Assembly: GCF_000164695.2 (NCBI RefSeq)
Contig: NC_014643.1
Coordinates: 1,984,001 to 2,048,000, forward strand
Length of the DNA stretch: 64,000 nucleotides
From: Rothia dentocariosa ATCC 17931
Lineage (GTDB): Bacteria > Actinomycetota > Actinomycetes > Actinomycetales > Micrococcaceae
Reading direction: 5' to 3'
Position numbers and translations under genes: made by a program. Of this stretch, positions 25,907-34,597 are shown piece by piece; the stretch's first letter is position 1; each line of letters begins with the position of its first letter. The notes below the pieces were generated by a model, which was not told the DNA's origin, searched no databases, and saw only the letters and a list, made by a program, of their open reading frames with translations.

Positions 25907-26626
25907 GTGAACGTTCTGCGGTGGCTCTTCGACGCACAAATACAATTTGGAGACCAGATTCTTCTTGTGCGCGAAGTTTTAGGTAACCTTTTCGGTTTAG
26001 CCTCAGCTTTGGGCGGAATGCGCCGTAAAGTCTGGGCATGGCCGATCGGTATAGCCGGAAATCTGCTGCTTTTTACCGTTTTTATGGGTGCCTTCTTCGG
26101 CAGCCCCAACCCCATTAATATGCTTGGTCAGGCTGGGCGCCAGATTATGTTCATAACTGTTTCTGTATGGGGCTGGTATCGTTGGCGGCAGTCCTGCAGA
26201 GCTCAAGGAACGCGTGCCGAGGGGGCAGCTGTAATTCCACGATGGGCATCCAGGCTGGAACGTCTTAGCATTATCTCTATACTTATTCTTGGCACGATAG
26301 CTTTAACTCCAATATTTCGTTCTCTAGGGTCATACGAGCCCGTATGGTCAGATGCTTGGATATTTACCGGTTCGCTTATAGCGACCTATGGTATGGCACG
26401 AGGATGGGTAGAGTTCTGGCTAATTTGGGTTGCTGTTGATATTGTTGGTGTTCCGCTGCTTTGGAGCGCAGGCTACTATGCCACCTCTCTGATGTATGTT
26501 TTCTACGGATGCTTTACTCTTGTAGGCTTCTTCGTATGGTGGAGTACTCGGAATCGTGAAGAAAAAACCCGAGTCCAAACGCAATTTCCGGATATTACTG
26601 TTGACGTGGAATCGAGCAAATCATGA
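25907..26626 (+). CDS. ribM: Riboflavin transporter RibM (PnuX; PnuC family)
   Basis: A 239-residue membrane protein of the PnuC fold with about seven hydrophobic helices. Members preceded by an FMN riboswitch in actinobacteria (RibM/PnuX of Streptomyces and Corynebacterium) import riboflavin by facilitated diffusion. Family segments include VREVLGNLFGLASALGGMRRKVWAWPIGIAGN, VSVWGWYRW and EFWLIWVAVDIVGVPLLW. GTG 25907 has AAAAGGAG 5 bases upstream. The stop overlaps the ribD ATG by 4 bases (ATGA). The riboswitch in front is the strongest argument for riboflavin over nicotinamide riboside as substrate. Confidence 0.87.
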   Translation: MNVLRWLFDAQIQFGDQILLVREVLGNLFGLASALGGMRRKVWAWPIGIAGNLLLFTVFMGAFFGSPNPINMLGQAGRQIMFITVSVWGWYRWRQSCRAQGTRAEGAAVIPRWASRLERLSIISILILGTIALTPIFRSLGSYEPVWSDAWIFTGSLIATYGMARGWVEFWLIWVAVDIVGVPLLWSAGYYATSLMYVFYGCFTLVGFFVWWSTRNREEKTRVQTQFPDITVDVESSKS

Positions 26627-27870
26627 CAACGTATCTAGGTCCTGAGATGTATACGCCCGTAAATGATCTTGACTATTCTGCTGCGGAGTACGGTCATCTT
26701 CAAGGAATACCCGCTTCGGTAACTGTAAAGGTCCCTGAAGGGGCATTGACCGATGATCGTGCTATGAGTTTGGCTATAGAAGCCGCTCGTCAGGGTATAC
26801 GAGGGGCTAACCCACTTGTTGGAGCGGTTATTACAAACTCTGCCGGTCAAGTACTGCATATTGGATGGCATCGCGGGGCAGGAACACCTCATGCTGAAGC
26901 TGATGTCCTAGCTCAAGCCCGCGCGGCTGGCACGGATATGAGCGATGCAAAAATGTATGTGTCGCTAGAACCCTGCAATCATACAGGCAAAACTGGTCCG
27001 TGCTCGCATGCTATCAAAGAAGCTGGAATTTCTCAGGTCTTTTATGCATATCCAGATAGGAGCGCTCAGGCTTCTGGCGGAGCAGAATATTTACGCTCTC
27101 ACGGAGTCGTAACAACGTATATGCGAGAATTTGCTGAGGACTCGTACGCGCTAAATGAACGATGGTTTATTTCGGTCGCAGAAAAACGACCATTTATTAC
27201 CGTTAAATCTGCTTCAACTCTTGACGGTTTTATCGCGGCAGCAGACGGCACCAGTAAATGGATAACTGGTTCACAAGCACGTGCTGATGGGCATCTCATC
27301 CGAAAACGCGCAGACGCCGTGATGATCGGAACCCGCACTACACTCCTTGATAATCCCTCACTAGATGCCCGTGATATCTCAGGGCAACGCTACAAGAAAC
27401 AGCCTTTACGGGTTGTCATGGGAGAAACAGATATACCAAGCACCTATAAAGTGTGTGGTCTAGGTACAAGAGACCCAGAAAATTACATGCAGGTTTACAC
27501 TCACGAGCCCCGAGTCCTTCTTGACGAACTTTACAGTCGTGGGGTGCGACACCTCATGATTGAGGGAGGACCGGGAATGGTTGGCCTATTTACCGGGGAA
27601 GATCTTCTTGACGAACTTGTTTGGTACCGCGCTCCTATACTTATGGGGCACGGTAAAAGTGCAATGTACCGACTTATTACCAACACGTTGGAAAATGCCC
27701 CTCGTCTGCAGCTTGATGATCTTGGGATGTTTCCATCAGTTCGGGTCTTAGGCGAAGACACCGCAACGCACCTGATACCAAGCCCCCGTAGCACTGCAAA
27801 AAATACACCGGGTATTCGTCGCGTACTTCCACGTTTCACGCACAAATATTTTCCAGAACCACGAGAATAA
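26623..27870 (+). CDS. ribD: Bifunctional pyrimidine deaminase/reductase RibD
   Basis: Catalyses steps two and three of riboflavin synthesis: deamination of the diaminopyrimidine, then NADPH reduction of the ribose. 415 residues. The deaminase domain is about 42-185, with zinc ligands in TPHAEADVL (His90, Glu92 as proton shuttle) and EPCNHTGKTGPC (Cys118, Cys127). The reductase domain is about 195-390 (FITVKSASTLDGFIA, ITGSQARADGH, RADAVMIGTRT, LMIEGGPGMVG). Residues 1-40 are an extra N-terminal segment with no family match. The ATG overlaps the ribM stop. It is second in the FMN-controlled operon. Confidence 0.93.
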   Translation: MTTYLGPEMYTPVNDLDYSAAEYGHLQGIPASVTVKVPEGALTDDRAMSLAIEAARQGIRGANPLVGAVITNSAGQVLHIGWHRGAGTPHAEADVLAQARAAGTDMSDAKMYVSLEPCNHTGKTGPCSHAIKEAGISQVFYAYPDRSAQASGGAEYLRSHGVVTTYMREFAEDSYALNERWFISVAEKRPFITVKSASTLDGFIAAADGTSKWITGSQARADGHLIRKRADAVMIGTRTTLLDNPSLDARDISGQRYKKQPLRVVMGETDIPSTYKVCGLGTRDPENYMQVYTHEPRVLLDELYSRGVRHLMIEGGPGMVGLFTGEDLLDELVWYRAPILMGHGKSAMYRLITNTLENAPRLQLDDLGMFPSVRVLGEDTATHLIPSPRSTAKNTPGIRRVLPRFTHKYFPEPRE

Positions 27871-28062
27871 AAACTACAAAAGTTATGCATAATTCCTGGA
27901 AACAAAGTGTAGGAAAGGGAACATCGTCTTTGAGATCGTTCCGGTATGCACCTGCACGATATTTCGGGGAATAAAAGACTCATCTTTATAGTTATAGTGC
28001 AAGTTATCGTAGCGGCATCTGAATTCCATCCCGTTGCAGCTGCCACAGAGGAGAAGACACAC

Positions 28063-29340
28063 ATGTTTACAGGAATTATCGGTGCGCTAGGTACCGTTGA
28101 GTCCGTTCAACCAGTCTATGACGCTCAAGGGACTTCGACCGGAGCTGCATATATCACTATTAACGCTGGTGATATTGTCTCTGACTTGGATCATGGAGGA
28201 TCCCTAGCTGTCAACGGTGTATGTCTAACTGCCGTCGATGAGGATAGCATTGAACCGCAGCAATTTCGCGCTTATGCCATGGGGGAGACGCTCACTCGGA
28301 CTAATTTAGGCACACTAACTCAAGGATCGATCGTTAACCTTGAACGGTGCATGCCTGCCAACGGAAGGTTTGATGGACACGTAGTCCAGGGACACGTAGA
28401 TGGTATCGCGACGGTTACATCAATAACTGAACATGATGCGTGGTGCACTATTCGTTTTTCCATTCCTCAAGAACTTGCTCCGTATCTGGTTGAGAAAGGT
28501 TCTATCGCCGTCTCCGGCGTATCGCTGACAGTAACCGCGGTTTCTGCCTCTGCTGAGAGCGCTCCCTGGTTTGAAGTCGGTTTGATTCCTGAAACTCTTA
28601 GCACAACTAATCTAGGGCAGCTTACCGTAGGAGACACTGTCAATCTTGAAACAGACGCGCTCGCTAAATATGTAGCCCGGTTGATGGAAATGAGAAATGT
28701 AGATTTCCATGAAACTTCCGTAGTTGCACAAGAGCTGGATCCTATTCAGGAGGCCATTGAGGCTATCTCCGCCGGTCGAGCTGTCGTTGTAGTGGATGAT
28801 GAAAACCGTGAAAATGAGGGAGATATAATTTTTGCGGCTGAATATGCTACAGAAGAACTCATGGGATTTACTATCCGCTATACCTCCGGAGTGATATGTG
28901 CTCCAATGAGTCACGAACGTGCAGACAGCATGAACTTGCCGCCAATGACCGCGCACAATGAAGATCCTAAAGGTACTGCATATACGGTTTCTTGCGATGC
29001 GCGTGTAGGAACCACAACAGGTATTAGCGCCGCCGATCGTGCCCGTACAGTCAGAGTTCTTGCAGACGCCTCAGCGGGCCCTGAAGATTTGAGCCGTCCG
29101 GGGCATATATTTCCCTTGCGCGCCGTAGCTGGTGGGGTTTTGGAACGTGCTGGGCATACAGAAGCGGCCGTAGAACTTACCCGTGCGGCAGGTCTTTCGG
29201 GCGTAGGCGTTATTGCCGAGCTTGTCCATGATGATGGAAGTATGATGCGCTTTGAGGCTTTGCGCTCTTTTGCAGCTGCACACAGCCTCCCCATGATTTC
29301 GATCGAAGACCTTATTCAGTATGTGAAGGAACGAGCATGA
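28063..29340 (+). CDS. Fused riboflavin synthase (RibE) - 3,4-dihydroxy-2-butanone-4-phosphate synthase (RibB)
   Basis: One 425-codon frame encodes two riboflavin enzymes. Residues 1-207 are riboflavin synthase with its two lumazine-binding barrels: [36 protein letters not shown], then [13 protein letters not shown] and [18 protein letters not shown]. After a roughly 15-residue linker, residues about 223-425 are DHBP synthase: [63 protein letters not shown] and HDDGSMMRF. Both active-site sets look intact except Tyr for the usual His in the R-H-T-S-G motif. GAGGAG before ATG 28063 sets the start. RibB is usually fused to RibA; here RibA is separate and overlaps the stop by 4 bases. Confidence 0.9.
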   Translation: MFTGIIGALGTVESVQPVYDAQGTSTGAAYITINAGDIVSDLDHGGSLAVNGVCLTAVDEDSIEPQQFRAYAMGETLTRTNLGTLTQGSIVNLERCMPANGRFDGHVVQGHVDGIATVTSITEHDAWCTIRFSIPQELAPYLVEKGSIAVSGVSLTVTAVSASAESAPWFEVGLIPETLSTTNLGQLTVGDTVNLETDALAKYVARLMEMRNVDFHETSVVAQELDPIQEAIEAISAGRAVVVVDDENRENEGDIIFAAEYATEELMGFTIRYTSGVICAPMSHERADSMNLPPMTAHNEDPKGTAYTVSCDARVGTTTGISAADRARTVRVLADASAGPEDLSRPGHIFPLRAVAGGVLERAGHTEAAVELTRAAGLSGVGVIAELVHDDGSMMRFEALRSFAAAHSLPMISIEDLIQYVKERA

Positions 29341-30098
29341 GTGATACCCCAGAAAAGCAGAGCACTCAGCACAAGCACATACCCTCAGAGCTCGAATTTG
29401 AGAAACGCGATCTTGCTGAGAGATTTGCCCACCAATACACAGCTTCTCCTTTAGACTTAGTGCCTCATCCCAGCCCGCAACTGGTGGAATCGACCGTTGA
29501 GGTTATTGTTCCTACACCCCATGGAAACTTTGGGGTACGTGCTTGGCGGTTTGCCGATGGTGCTGAGCATATGAGCATTCGTGCTTTAGACGACCAAGGG
29601 AACCCTATTGCATTTTCGGGAGAAGCTCAGATTCCCGCAGTGCGAATCCACTCCGAATGCGCTACTGGAGATATTCTGGGCTCCTTCCGATGCGACTGTG
29701 GTCAGCAGCTTGAGAATGGGTTAAAAATTCTCTCGCGTTATGGTGGTTGGATTCTCTATATTCGCAATCATGAAGGGCGGGGTATTGGGCTTGTAAATAA
29801 GTTGCGAGCCTATGCACTTCAAGATGTTGGCCTTGATACCCTAGACGCAAATTTAGCGCTTGGCTTAGACGAAGATATGCGTGATTACACGCAGGCGGCA
29901 CTTATTCTGCAAGAACTCGGGGTTCATAATCTGCGACTTATCACAAATAATCCGGCAAAGGTTGACGCACTGACCGAGCTGGGGCTTGAAGTACATGAGG
30001 TAATTCCTGACGAAATTCCGGCGCGTGCTGAGAACGCCAAGTACCTTGAAACAAAACGTCGGCGTATGGGACATAGGCTCCATGGGCCTAGTATATAG
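29337..30098 (+). CDS. ribA: GTP cyclohydrolase II
   Basis: Opens GTP to the diaminopyrimidine that starts riboflavin synthesis. 253 residues. The zinc-binding segment is [18 protein letters not shown] (Cys108, Cys119, Cys121), followed by [20 protein letters not shown], with the catalytic Arg region, and [14 protein letters not shown]. The first 50 residues are a stand-alone extension replacing the RibB domain found in RibBA proteins. ATG 29337 overlaps the TGA of the ribE-ribB fusion, so translation is coupled. Confidence 0.94.
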   Translation: MSDTPEKQSTQHKHIPSELEFEKRDLAERFAHQYTASPLDLVPHPSPQLVESTVEVIVPTPHGNFGVRAWRFADGAEHMSIRALDDQGNPIAFSGEAQIPAVRIHSECATGDILGSFRCDCGQQLENGLKILSRYGGWILYIRNHEGRGIGLVNKLRAYALQDVGLDTLDANLALGLDEDMRDYTQAALILQELGVHNLRLITNNPAKVDALTELGLEVHEVIPDEIPARAENAKYLETKRRRMGHRLHGPSI

Positions 30099-30180
30099 TT
30101 CTTCTGGCTGATAACAGCTTGCTGTGTGGTCAGAGGACGACTTTGCGATATAAACCAACGACACCAAGGAGTTAAGAAAT

Positions 30181-30654
30181 ATGAGCGGCGCAGGAGCAGC
30201 AGATACCACTCTCAATCCTGAGGACTACACTGGATTCAAACTAGCTATTGTTGCGGCAAGCTGGCACACTCAGGTCATGGAAGGGTTACTCAATGGGGCG
30301 CAGCGCGCCGCCGCTGATGCGGGGCTGGAGCCGACTATTGTGCGTGTTCCGGGGACTTTTGAACTACCTGTTGCGGCAACCCGTCTTGCCGAAAAATACG
30401 ATGCGATTGTTGCCCTCGGCGTTGTTATTCGCGGTGGAACTCCTCACTTTGACTACGTATGTCAGGGCGCTACGAGTGGTCTGACCGATGTTTCCGTGCT
30501 GACTGGTCGCCCGGTCGGTTTCGGGGTACTCACTTGCGATAATGAACAACAAGCTCTAGACCGTGCCGGACTTCCTGGTTCCTCTGAAGACAAAGGCTAT
30601 GAGGCAACGGCGGCAGCTTTGCAAACCGCAGCGACTCTCAAACGACTGAGCTAA
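30181..30654 (+). CDS. ribH: 6,7-dimethyl-8-ribityllumazine synthase
   Basis: Condenses the RibD-derived pyrimidine with DHBP to form the riboflavin precursor lumazine; assembles into pentamers or icosahedra. 157 residues with [20 protein letters not shown], the [16 protein letters not shown] loop, [22 protein letters not shown] (catalytic His near 88) and [26 protein letters not shown] precedes the ATG. This is the last gene of the riboflavin operon, and a terminator begins 3 bp after its stop. Confidence 0.96.
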   Translation: MSGAGAADTTLNPEDYTGFKLAIVAASWHTQVMEGLLNGAQRAAADAGLEPTIVRVPGTFELPVAATRLAEKYDAIVALGVVIRGGTPHFDYVCQGATSGLTDVSVLTGRPVGFGVLTCDNEQQALDRAGLPGSSEDKGYEATAAALQTAATLKRLS

Positions 30655-30657
30655 TTA

Positions 30658-30693
30658 ACAGCGCGAAGTGTCAATTTTGATACTTCGCGCTGT
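30658..30693 (+). terminator. Terminator of the riboflavin operon
   Basis: A perfect 12-bp stem (ACAGCGCGAAGT at 30658-30669, complement at 30682-30693) with a T-rich 3' side (TTGTTC). Confidence 0.85.
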
Positions 30694-30793
30694 TTGTTCA
30701 AACCACTGTTAGATGTGGTGGAACTTGTACACTAATACGAGAGCCCCAGGCAACAGTTTGGGCATCAGCAATCGAGCACGAAGGATTAGTCCT

Positions 30794-32386
30794 ATGCAGG
30801 ATTTGGGCATTATCTCACCCTCTCTTGAAGAATTCCGGGAACGCGCGGTGACTCACCGAGTTATTCCGGTGTGCATCAAAATTCTTGCAGACTCGCTTAC
30901 ACCCATTGGTATTTATCGTTCGCTGGTTCTACACGATGGTGCCGCTGATTCTGGAACTTTTTTGCTTGAATCGGCTAAGATCGCGACCGAGGGGGAATCG
31001 GCAGCTTGGGACCGGTATTCTTTTATCGGCGCTTCTTCTCGTTCAACCCTGACCACACGAGACGGCAAGATATATTGGCAAGGGCAAACTCCGGCGGGAG
31101 CCCCAACAGAAGGCGACCCCGTTGAAGCTATCGATCAAACCCTTCGCATGCTTCATACTGAACCGGTTCCTGGCCTTCCACCGTTAACATCGGGGTTGGT
31201 AGGTTACTTGGGCTGGGACGTAGTACGCCGCTGGGAGAACCTGCCGTATCCGCCAGCTGATGACGTGAATCTCCCAGAATTTGCCTTGAACATGGTTTCT
31301 GACATGGCAATCCATGATAATACTGACGGCACAGTGCTCTTGATCGCAAATGCCATTAACTTCAACGGTACCGATGAAAATGTGGATGATGCATACGTCG
31401 ATGCGGTCGAACGTCTGCACCGTATGCTGCAGCAACTAGAACAGGGCGCCTCTGAAACGGCATCGGTTTTAACCGGCGTTTCTGACATAGATGACCGAAT
31501 TCGTCGTGAAGTTACTCAAACCTGGTCGGTGCAAGGCTATCAAGACGCAATTGATCGTTGTAAGAAAAATATTATTGACGGCGACGTCTTTCAGATCGTG
31601 ATCTCACGTCGTTTTGAAGTTGAAACTGGCGCGGATGCGCTTGATGTCTATCGCGTCCTTCGTCAATCTAACCCTTCACCCTACATGTACCTCTTTAACT
31701 TTGAGGATGCTGAGGGTATTCCTTTCCAAATTGTTGGTTCTTCCCCAGAAGCCTTGGTGACCCTCAAGGAGGGTCGTGCGACTTCGCATCCTATCGCTGG
31801 TTCCCGGCCTCGCGGTGCAACTCGTGAACAGGATATAGCTCTTGCTGAAGAGCTTCTTGCCGATCAAAAAGAGCGCTCTGAGCATTTGATGCTGGTTGAT
31901 TTGGCGCGTAATGATCTGTCTCGAATTGCAAAGCCTGGAACGGTCTCTGTTGATGAGTTCATGGTGATTGAGCGGTTTAGCCATATCATGCATATTTCTT
32001 CCTCAGTGAGTGCTGAACTTGACCCTCAATTCAGTGCTTACGATGTACTTCGCGTTGCTTTTCCGGCGGGGACTCTCTCGGGGGCTCCCAAACCGCGGGC
32101 TATGCAGCTTATCGACGAGTATGAGCCGACCCGTCGTGGGGTTTATGGGGGTGTCTGCGGATATTTTGATTTTGCTGGAAACATGGATATGGCTATTGCA
32201 ATTCGTACTGCTGTTCTCAAGGGAACAAAAGCTTATGTACAGGCTGGAGCCGGTATTGTGATGGACTCCAACCCGGAGTGCGAGACTGAAGAGACCGTAA
32301 ATAAGTCAGCTGCTCCGCTCCGTGCTGTATTGACAGCATCGGGTCTGAAACCTCTGCAGACAAAACGCGTTACCACAGCAGATTAA
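30794..32386 (+). CDS. trpE: Anthranilate synthase component I
   Basis: Converts chorismate to anthranilate with ammonia from TrpG; first committed step to tryptophan. 530 residues. LLESA near the N-terminus belongs to the feedback tryptophan site. The chorismate-binding domain has DGDVFQIVISRRFE, PSPYMYLFNF, GSSPEALV, HPIAGSRPRGATREQD, RFSHIMHISSSV, GTLSGAPKPRAMQLIDEYEP and YGGVCGYFDFAGNMDMAIAIRT. ATG 30794 has AAGGA 8 bases upstream. The same frame is open back to an ATG-TGG-TGG at 30713, discussed as a finding. No trpG follows, so the amidotransferase must be encoded elsewhere. Confidence 0.95.
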   Translation: MQDLGIISPSLEEFRERAVTHRVIPVCIKILADSLTPIGIYRSLVLHDGAADSGTFLLESAKIATEGESAAWDRYSFIGASSRSTLTTRDGKIYWQGQTPAGAPTEGDPVEAIDQTLRMLHTEPVPGLPPLTSGLVGYLGWDVVRRWENLPYPPADDVNLPEFALNMVSDMAIHDNTDGTVLLIANAINFNGTDENVDDAYVDAVERLHRMLQQLEQGASETASVLTGVSDIDDRIRREVTQTWSVQGYQDAIDRCKKNIIDGDVFQIVISRRFEVETGADALDVYRVLRQSNPSPYMYLFNFEDAEGIPFQIVGSSPEALVTLKEGRATSHPIAGSRPRGATREQDIALAEELLADQKERSEHLMLVDLARNDLSRIAKPGTVSVDEFMVIERFSHIMHISSSVSAELDPQFSAYDVLRVAFPAGTLSGAPKPRAMQLIDEYEPTRRGVYGGVCGYFDFAGNMDMAIAIRTAVLKGTKAYVQAGAGIVMDSNPECETEETVNKSAAPLRAVLTASGLKPLQTKRVTTAD

Positions 32387-32410
32387 GAACCTGCGGGAGG
32401 GCATAATCCC

Positions 32411-33094
32411 ATGAATACACAGCGGCATAAGTCTTCGTCTTTGAATCAATCAAATAACCATGAGACAACGAGTACTGCTACGGCGTTTAGTGCGGCGGAT
32501 GAAAACTTACACTCGAAACCTGTGAGACTACAAGCACCTGGACTGGTGCTTTTAACAGGGCTTGCTGTGGCTGCCCTTGCCTTTAGCACGACGCTTTTTC
32601 CTTGGGTCCAAGCGCATGTGAACGGGGTCTTGGGGGAACAAAATCTTGACGTTACTGGGTCTCGAGCGGCGCCCGCAGTAAGCGCACTGGCGATGGTAGC
32701 TTTAGCAGCTCCTTTAGCGGCGCGCATAGCCCCTCAGCTTTTGCGGTATGTTATCGCATTGGTAAGTTTAGGATCCGGGGTGGGTATTATTTTTTCTGCG
32801 CTGTCGGTGGTGATGAATCCCGCAGGTGCGGTTGTAACTGAGACCAGCAAGGTAACGGGAACCGTGGCGTCTACAGGTACATATGCTGTGACTGTTTGGC
32901 CGTGGATTTCATGCATATCAGGTTTTCTTATTATGTGCGTGGGACTTTGGACTCTTGTAGCGGCTCGACACTGGCAAGGTGGGCGTAAATATGACCGCAC
33001 AGTGCGTAACCTGCAAGAAGCTCCTGGTGAGGTCGACAATATGGATGCATGGGACCTGCTGAGCAGGGGAGAAGACCCTACCGCAGAGAAATAG
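32411..33094 (+). CDS. Tryptophan-region conserved membrane protein (Trp_oprn_chp family)
   Basis: 227 residues with four hydrophobic segments (about 44-62, 86-103, 110-135, 160-183) and a conserved cytoplasmic C-terminus containing MDAWDLLSRGEDPT. This ending and the position directly after trpE identify the actinobacterial trp-operon conserved hypothetical protein family. Its function is unknown; a role in tryptophan or aromatic precursor transport has only been guessed from context. The N-terminal 35 residues are polar and poorly conserved. It starts 24 bp after trpE. Confidence 0.88.
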   Translation: MNTQRHKSSSLNQSNNHETTSTATAFSAADENLHSKPVRLQAPGLVLLTGLAVAALAFSTTLFPWVQAHVNGVLGEQNLDVTGSRAAPAVSALAMVALAAPLAARIAPQLLRYVIALVSLGSGVGIIFSALSVVMNPAGAVVTETSKVTGTVASTGTYAVTVWPWISCISGFLIMCVGLWTLVAARHWQGGRKYDRTVRNLQEAPGEVDNMDAWDLLSRGEDPTAEK

Positions 33095-33266
33095 TTTTAA
33101 TGGTAAAAAGGTTTTCAGACGCTGCGAGTTGTACAACATTGCTCGTCTAAATATTTGTACGATTCTCACCAGCAAATTCACAGAAGACGAGGTCATGACC
33201 TAAAATCGAAGAAAGGACGTCTGTACGCATTATTCGCGTATCTGTGCACACACATGAGGAGTTTTC

Positions 33267-33521
33267 GTGACGGAAGAGAAAGTTGTTATTGTTCCTGAAC
33301 GCCCGTATGCAAATCACGGTAGCACCGTAGCATCGTGGGTTATGATCGCCATCATGACGACCGGGGTACTTGTTGGTGCCGTTGCGTATGATCTGGCTCA
33401 GCCCGTTATCGTCTTTGTTGGTGCTGGCATTATCGCGCTGGGTCTAGTGGCTGGATTGCTTCTCAAGAGTGCTGGCTACGGTCAAGGTGGTTCTAAAACC
33501 AAAAATACTGAGCGTCACTAG
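33267..33521 (+). CDS. Small membrane protein, DUF6704-like
   Basis: 84 residues from a GTG start with TGAGGAG upstream. A short polar N-terminus contains NHGSTVASW, which resembles the HGxSxAAW motif of the DUF6704 family found between the trp membrane protein and trpC in Micrococcales. Two transmembrane helices follow (about 25-45 and 48-68), then LLKSAGYGQGG, also typical. The function is unknown. The match is from memory of the family pattern and genomic position. Confidence 0.75.
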   Translation: MTEEKVVIVPERPYANHGSTVASWVMIAIMTTGVLVGAVAYDLAQPVIVFVGAGIIALGLVAGLLLKSAGYGQGGSKTKNTERH

Positions 33522-33534
33522 TAAATACGCTACG

Positions 33535-33561
33535 AGCGCCTCGCCCATGACGAGGCGCTCT
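33535..33561 (+). terminator. Terminator hairpin before trpC
   Basis: A perfect 10-bp stem (GAGCGCCTCG / CGAGGCGCTC) with a 7-nt loop, followed by TCTCTT. It may uncouple trpE and its followers from trpC. Confidence 0.7.
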
Positions 33562-33615
33562 CTCTTGTGCTATCTCAAACTTTTGGATATTTGATGACTA
33601 TGAGAAGGAACACTG

Positions 33616-34410
33616 TTGAGTACCGTACTAGATGAAATTATTGGTGGAGTACGTGAGGATTTAGAGGATCGTCGTGCAAAACATCCTCTGGAAAAGGTGC
33701 AGGAGCTAGCGCTCTCTACGGCACCAGCTCTTGACGCTGTATGTGCTTTACGTGGTGATGGCCAAACTGTGCGCATCATTTCAGAGGTGAAACGTTCGTC
33801 TCCTTCGAAAGGTGTCCTGGGGGAAATAGCGGATCCAGCGGAACTAGCAGTGAAGTATCAGCGTGGAGGAGCAGCAGCTATTTCGGTGCTTACTGAAGAA
33901 CGCCGTTTCGGCGGAAGCCTGGAGGATCTGGACGCGGTGCGTGCTCACGTCAGTATTCCCATATTGCGTAAAGATTTTATTGTTGATGAGTACCAGATTT
34001 GGGAAGCACGTGCACACGGCGCAGATCTGGTGCTTCTTATTGTTGCTGCCTTGGAAGAAGATACCTTGAGCGCTTTCTTAGAGCTTGCCGAATCGCTTGG
34101 TATGAATGCTCTCGTAGAAGCACATACTTCAGAAGAAATATCTATCGCTCAGCGTGTCGGAGCCAAAATTATAGGTATTAACGTTCGCAACCTAAAAACT
34201 CTTGAAGTCAAGAACGCGCATTATGCAGAGCTTGCGGCCGATCTGCCGGAAAGCGTTATTAAAGTTGCAGAATCTGGTGTATCTGAGCTGAGCGATGTAC
34301 AGAACTACGCGCAGGCTGGTGCTGATGTCGTGCTTATTGGTGAGACTCTGGTCAAATCTGGAGACCCGGAGAAAACTGTACGTGAATTTTCGGCTGTACC
34401 TCATCTCTAA
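33616..34410 (+). CDS. trpC: Indole-3-glycerol-phosphate synthase
   Basis: Closes the indole ring from CdRP; a TIM-barrel enzyme. 264 residues from a TTG start (AAGGAA 7 bases upstream). Conserved segments: IISEVKRSSPSKGVL (catalytic Lys), AISVLTEERRFGGSLEDL, ILRKDFIVDEYQIWEARAHG (catalytic Lys), NALVEAHTSEE, IIGINVRNLKTLEV and VAESGVSELSDV. It is monofunctional, with no TrpF domain attached, and no trpF is in the window. In actinobacteria the HisA homologue PriA often supplies TrpF activity. Confidence 0.95.
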   Translation: MSTVLDEIIGGVREDLEDRRAKHPLEKVQELALSTAPALDAVCALRGDGQTVRIISEVKRSSPSKGVLGEIADPAELAVKYQRGGAAAISVLTEERRFGGSLEDLDAVRAHVSIPILRKDFIVDEYQIWEARAHGADLVLLIVAALEEDTLSAFLELAESLGMNALVEAHTSEEISIAQRVGAKIIGINVRNLKTLEVKNAHYAELAADLPESVIKVAESGVSELSDVQNYAQAGADVVLIGETLVKSGDPEKTVREFSAVPHL

Positions 34411-34534
34411 TGCAGATTAGAGCTATCTTACGTAGATGACAGTTTTTCACATGTGAATAATCATAGGGCTTTTCTTTATATACGCTGACGCTATGTCATT
34501 CCGCGTAGAATAGTAAGAATACGAACAAGCCGTA

Positions 34535-34566
34535 CCATGAGTTAAGTGTACAAACCTAACTCATGG
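34535..34566 (+). promoter_or_regulatory. Inverted repeat in the trpB leader
   Basis: CCATGAGTTA (34535-34544) and TAACTCATGG (34557-34566) are perfectly complementary around a 12-nt loop containing TGTACA. TAGAAT at 34506-34511 is a plausible -10 upstream, so the hairpin would be in the 5' leader of trpB. No T-run follows, so it is an operator or RNA regulatory hairpin rather than a terminator. Confidence 0.5.
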
Positions 34567-34597
34567 ATGAAAATAAAAGTACCCGGGAAGGACAACA

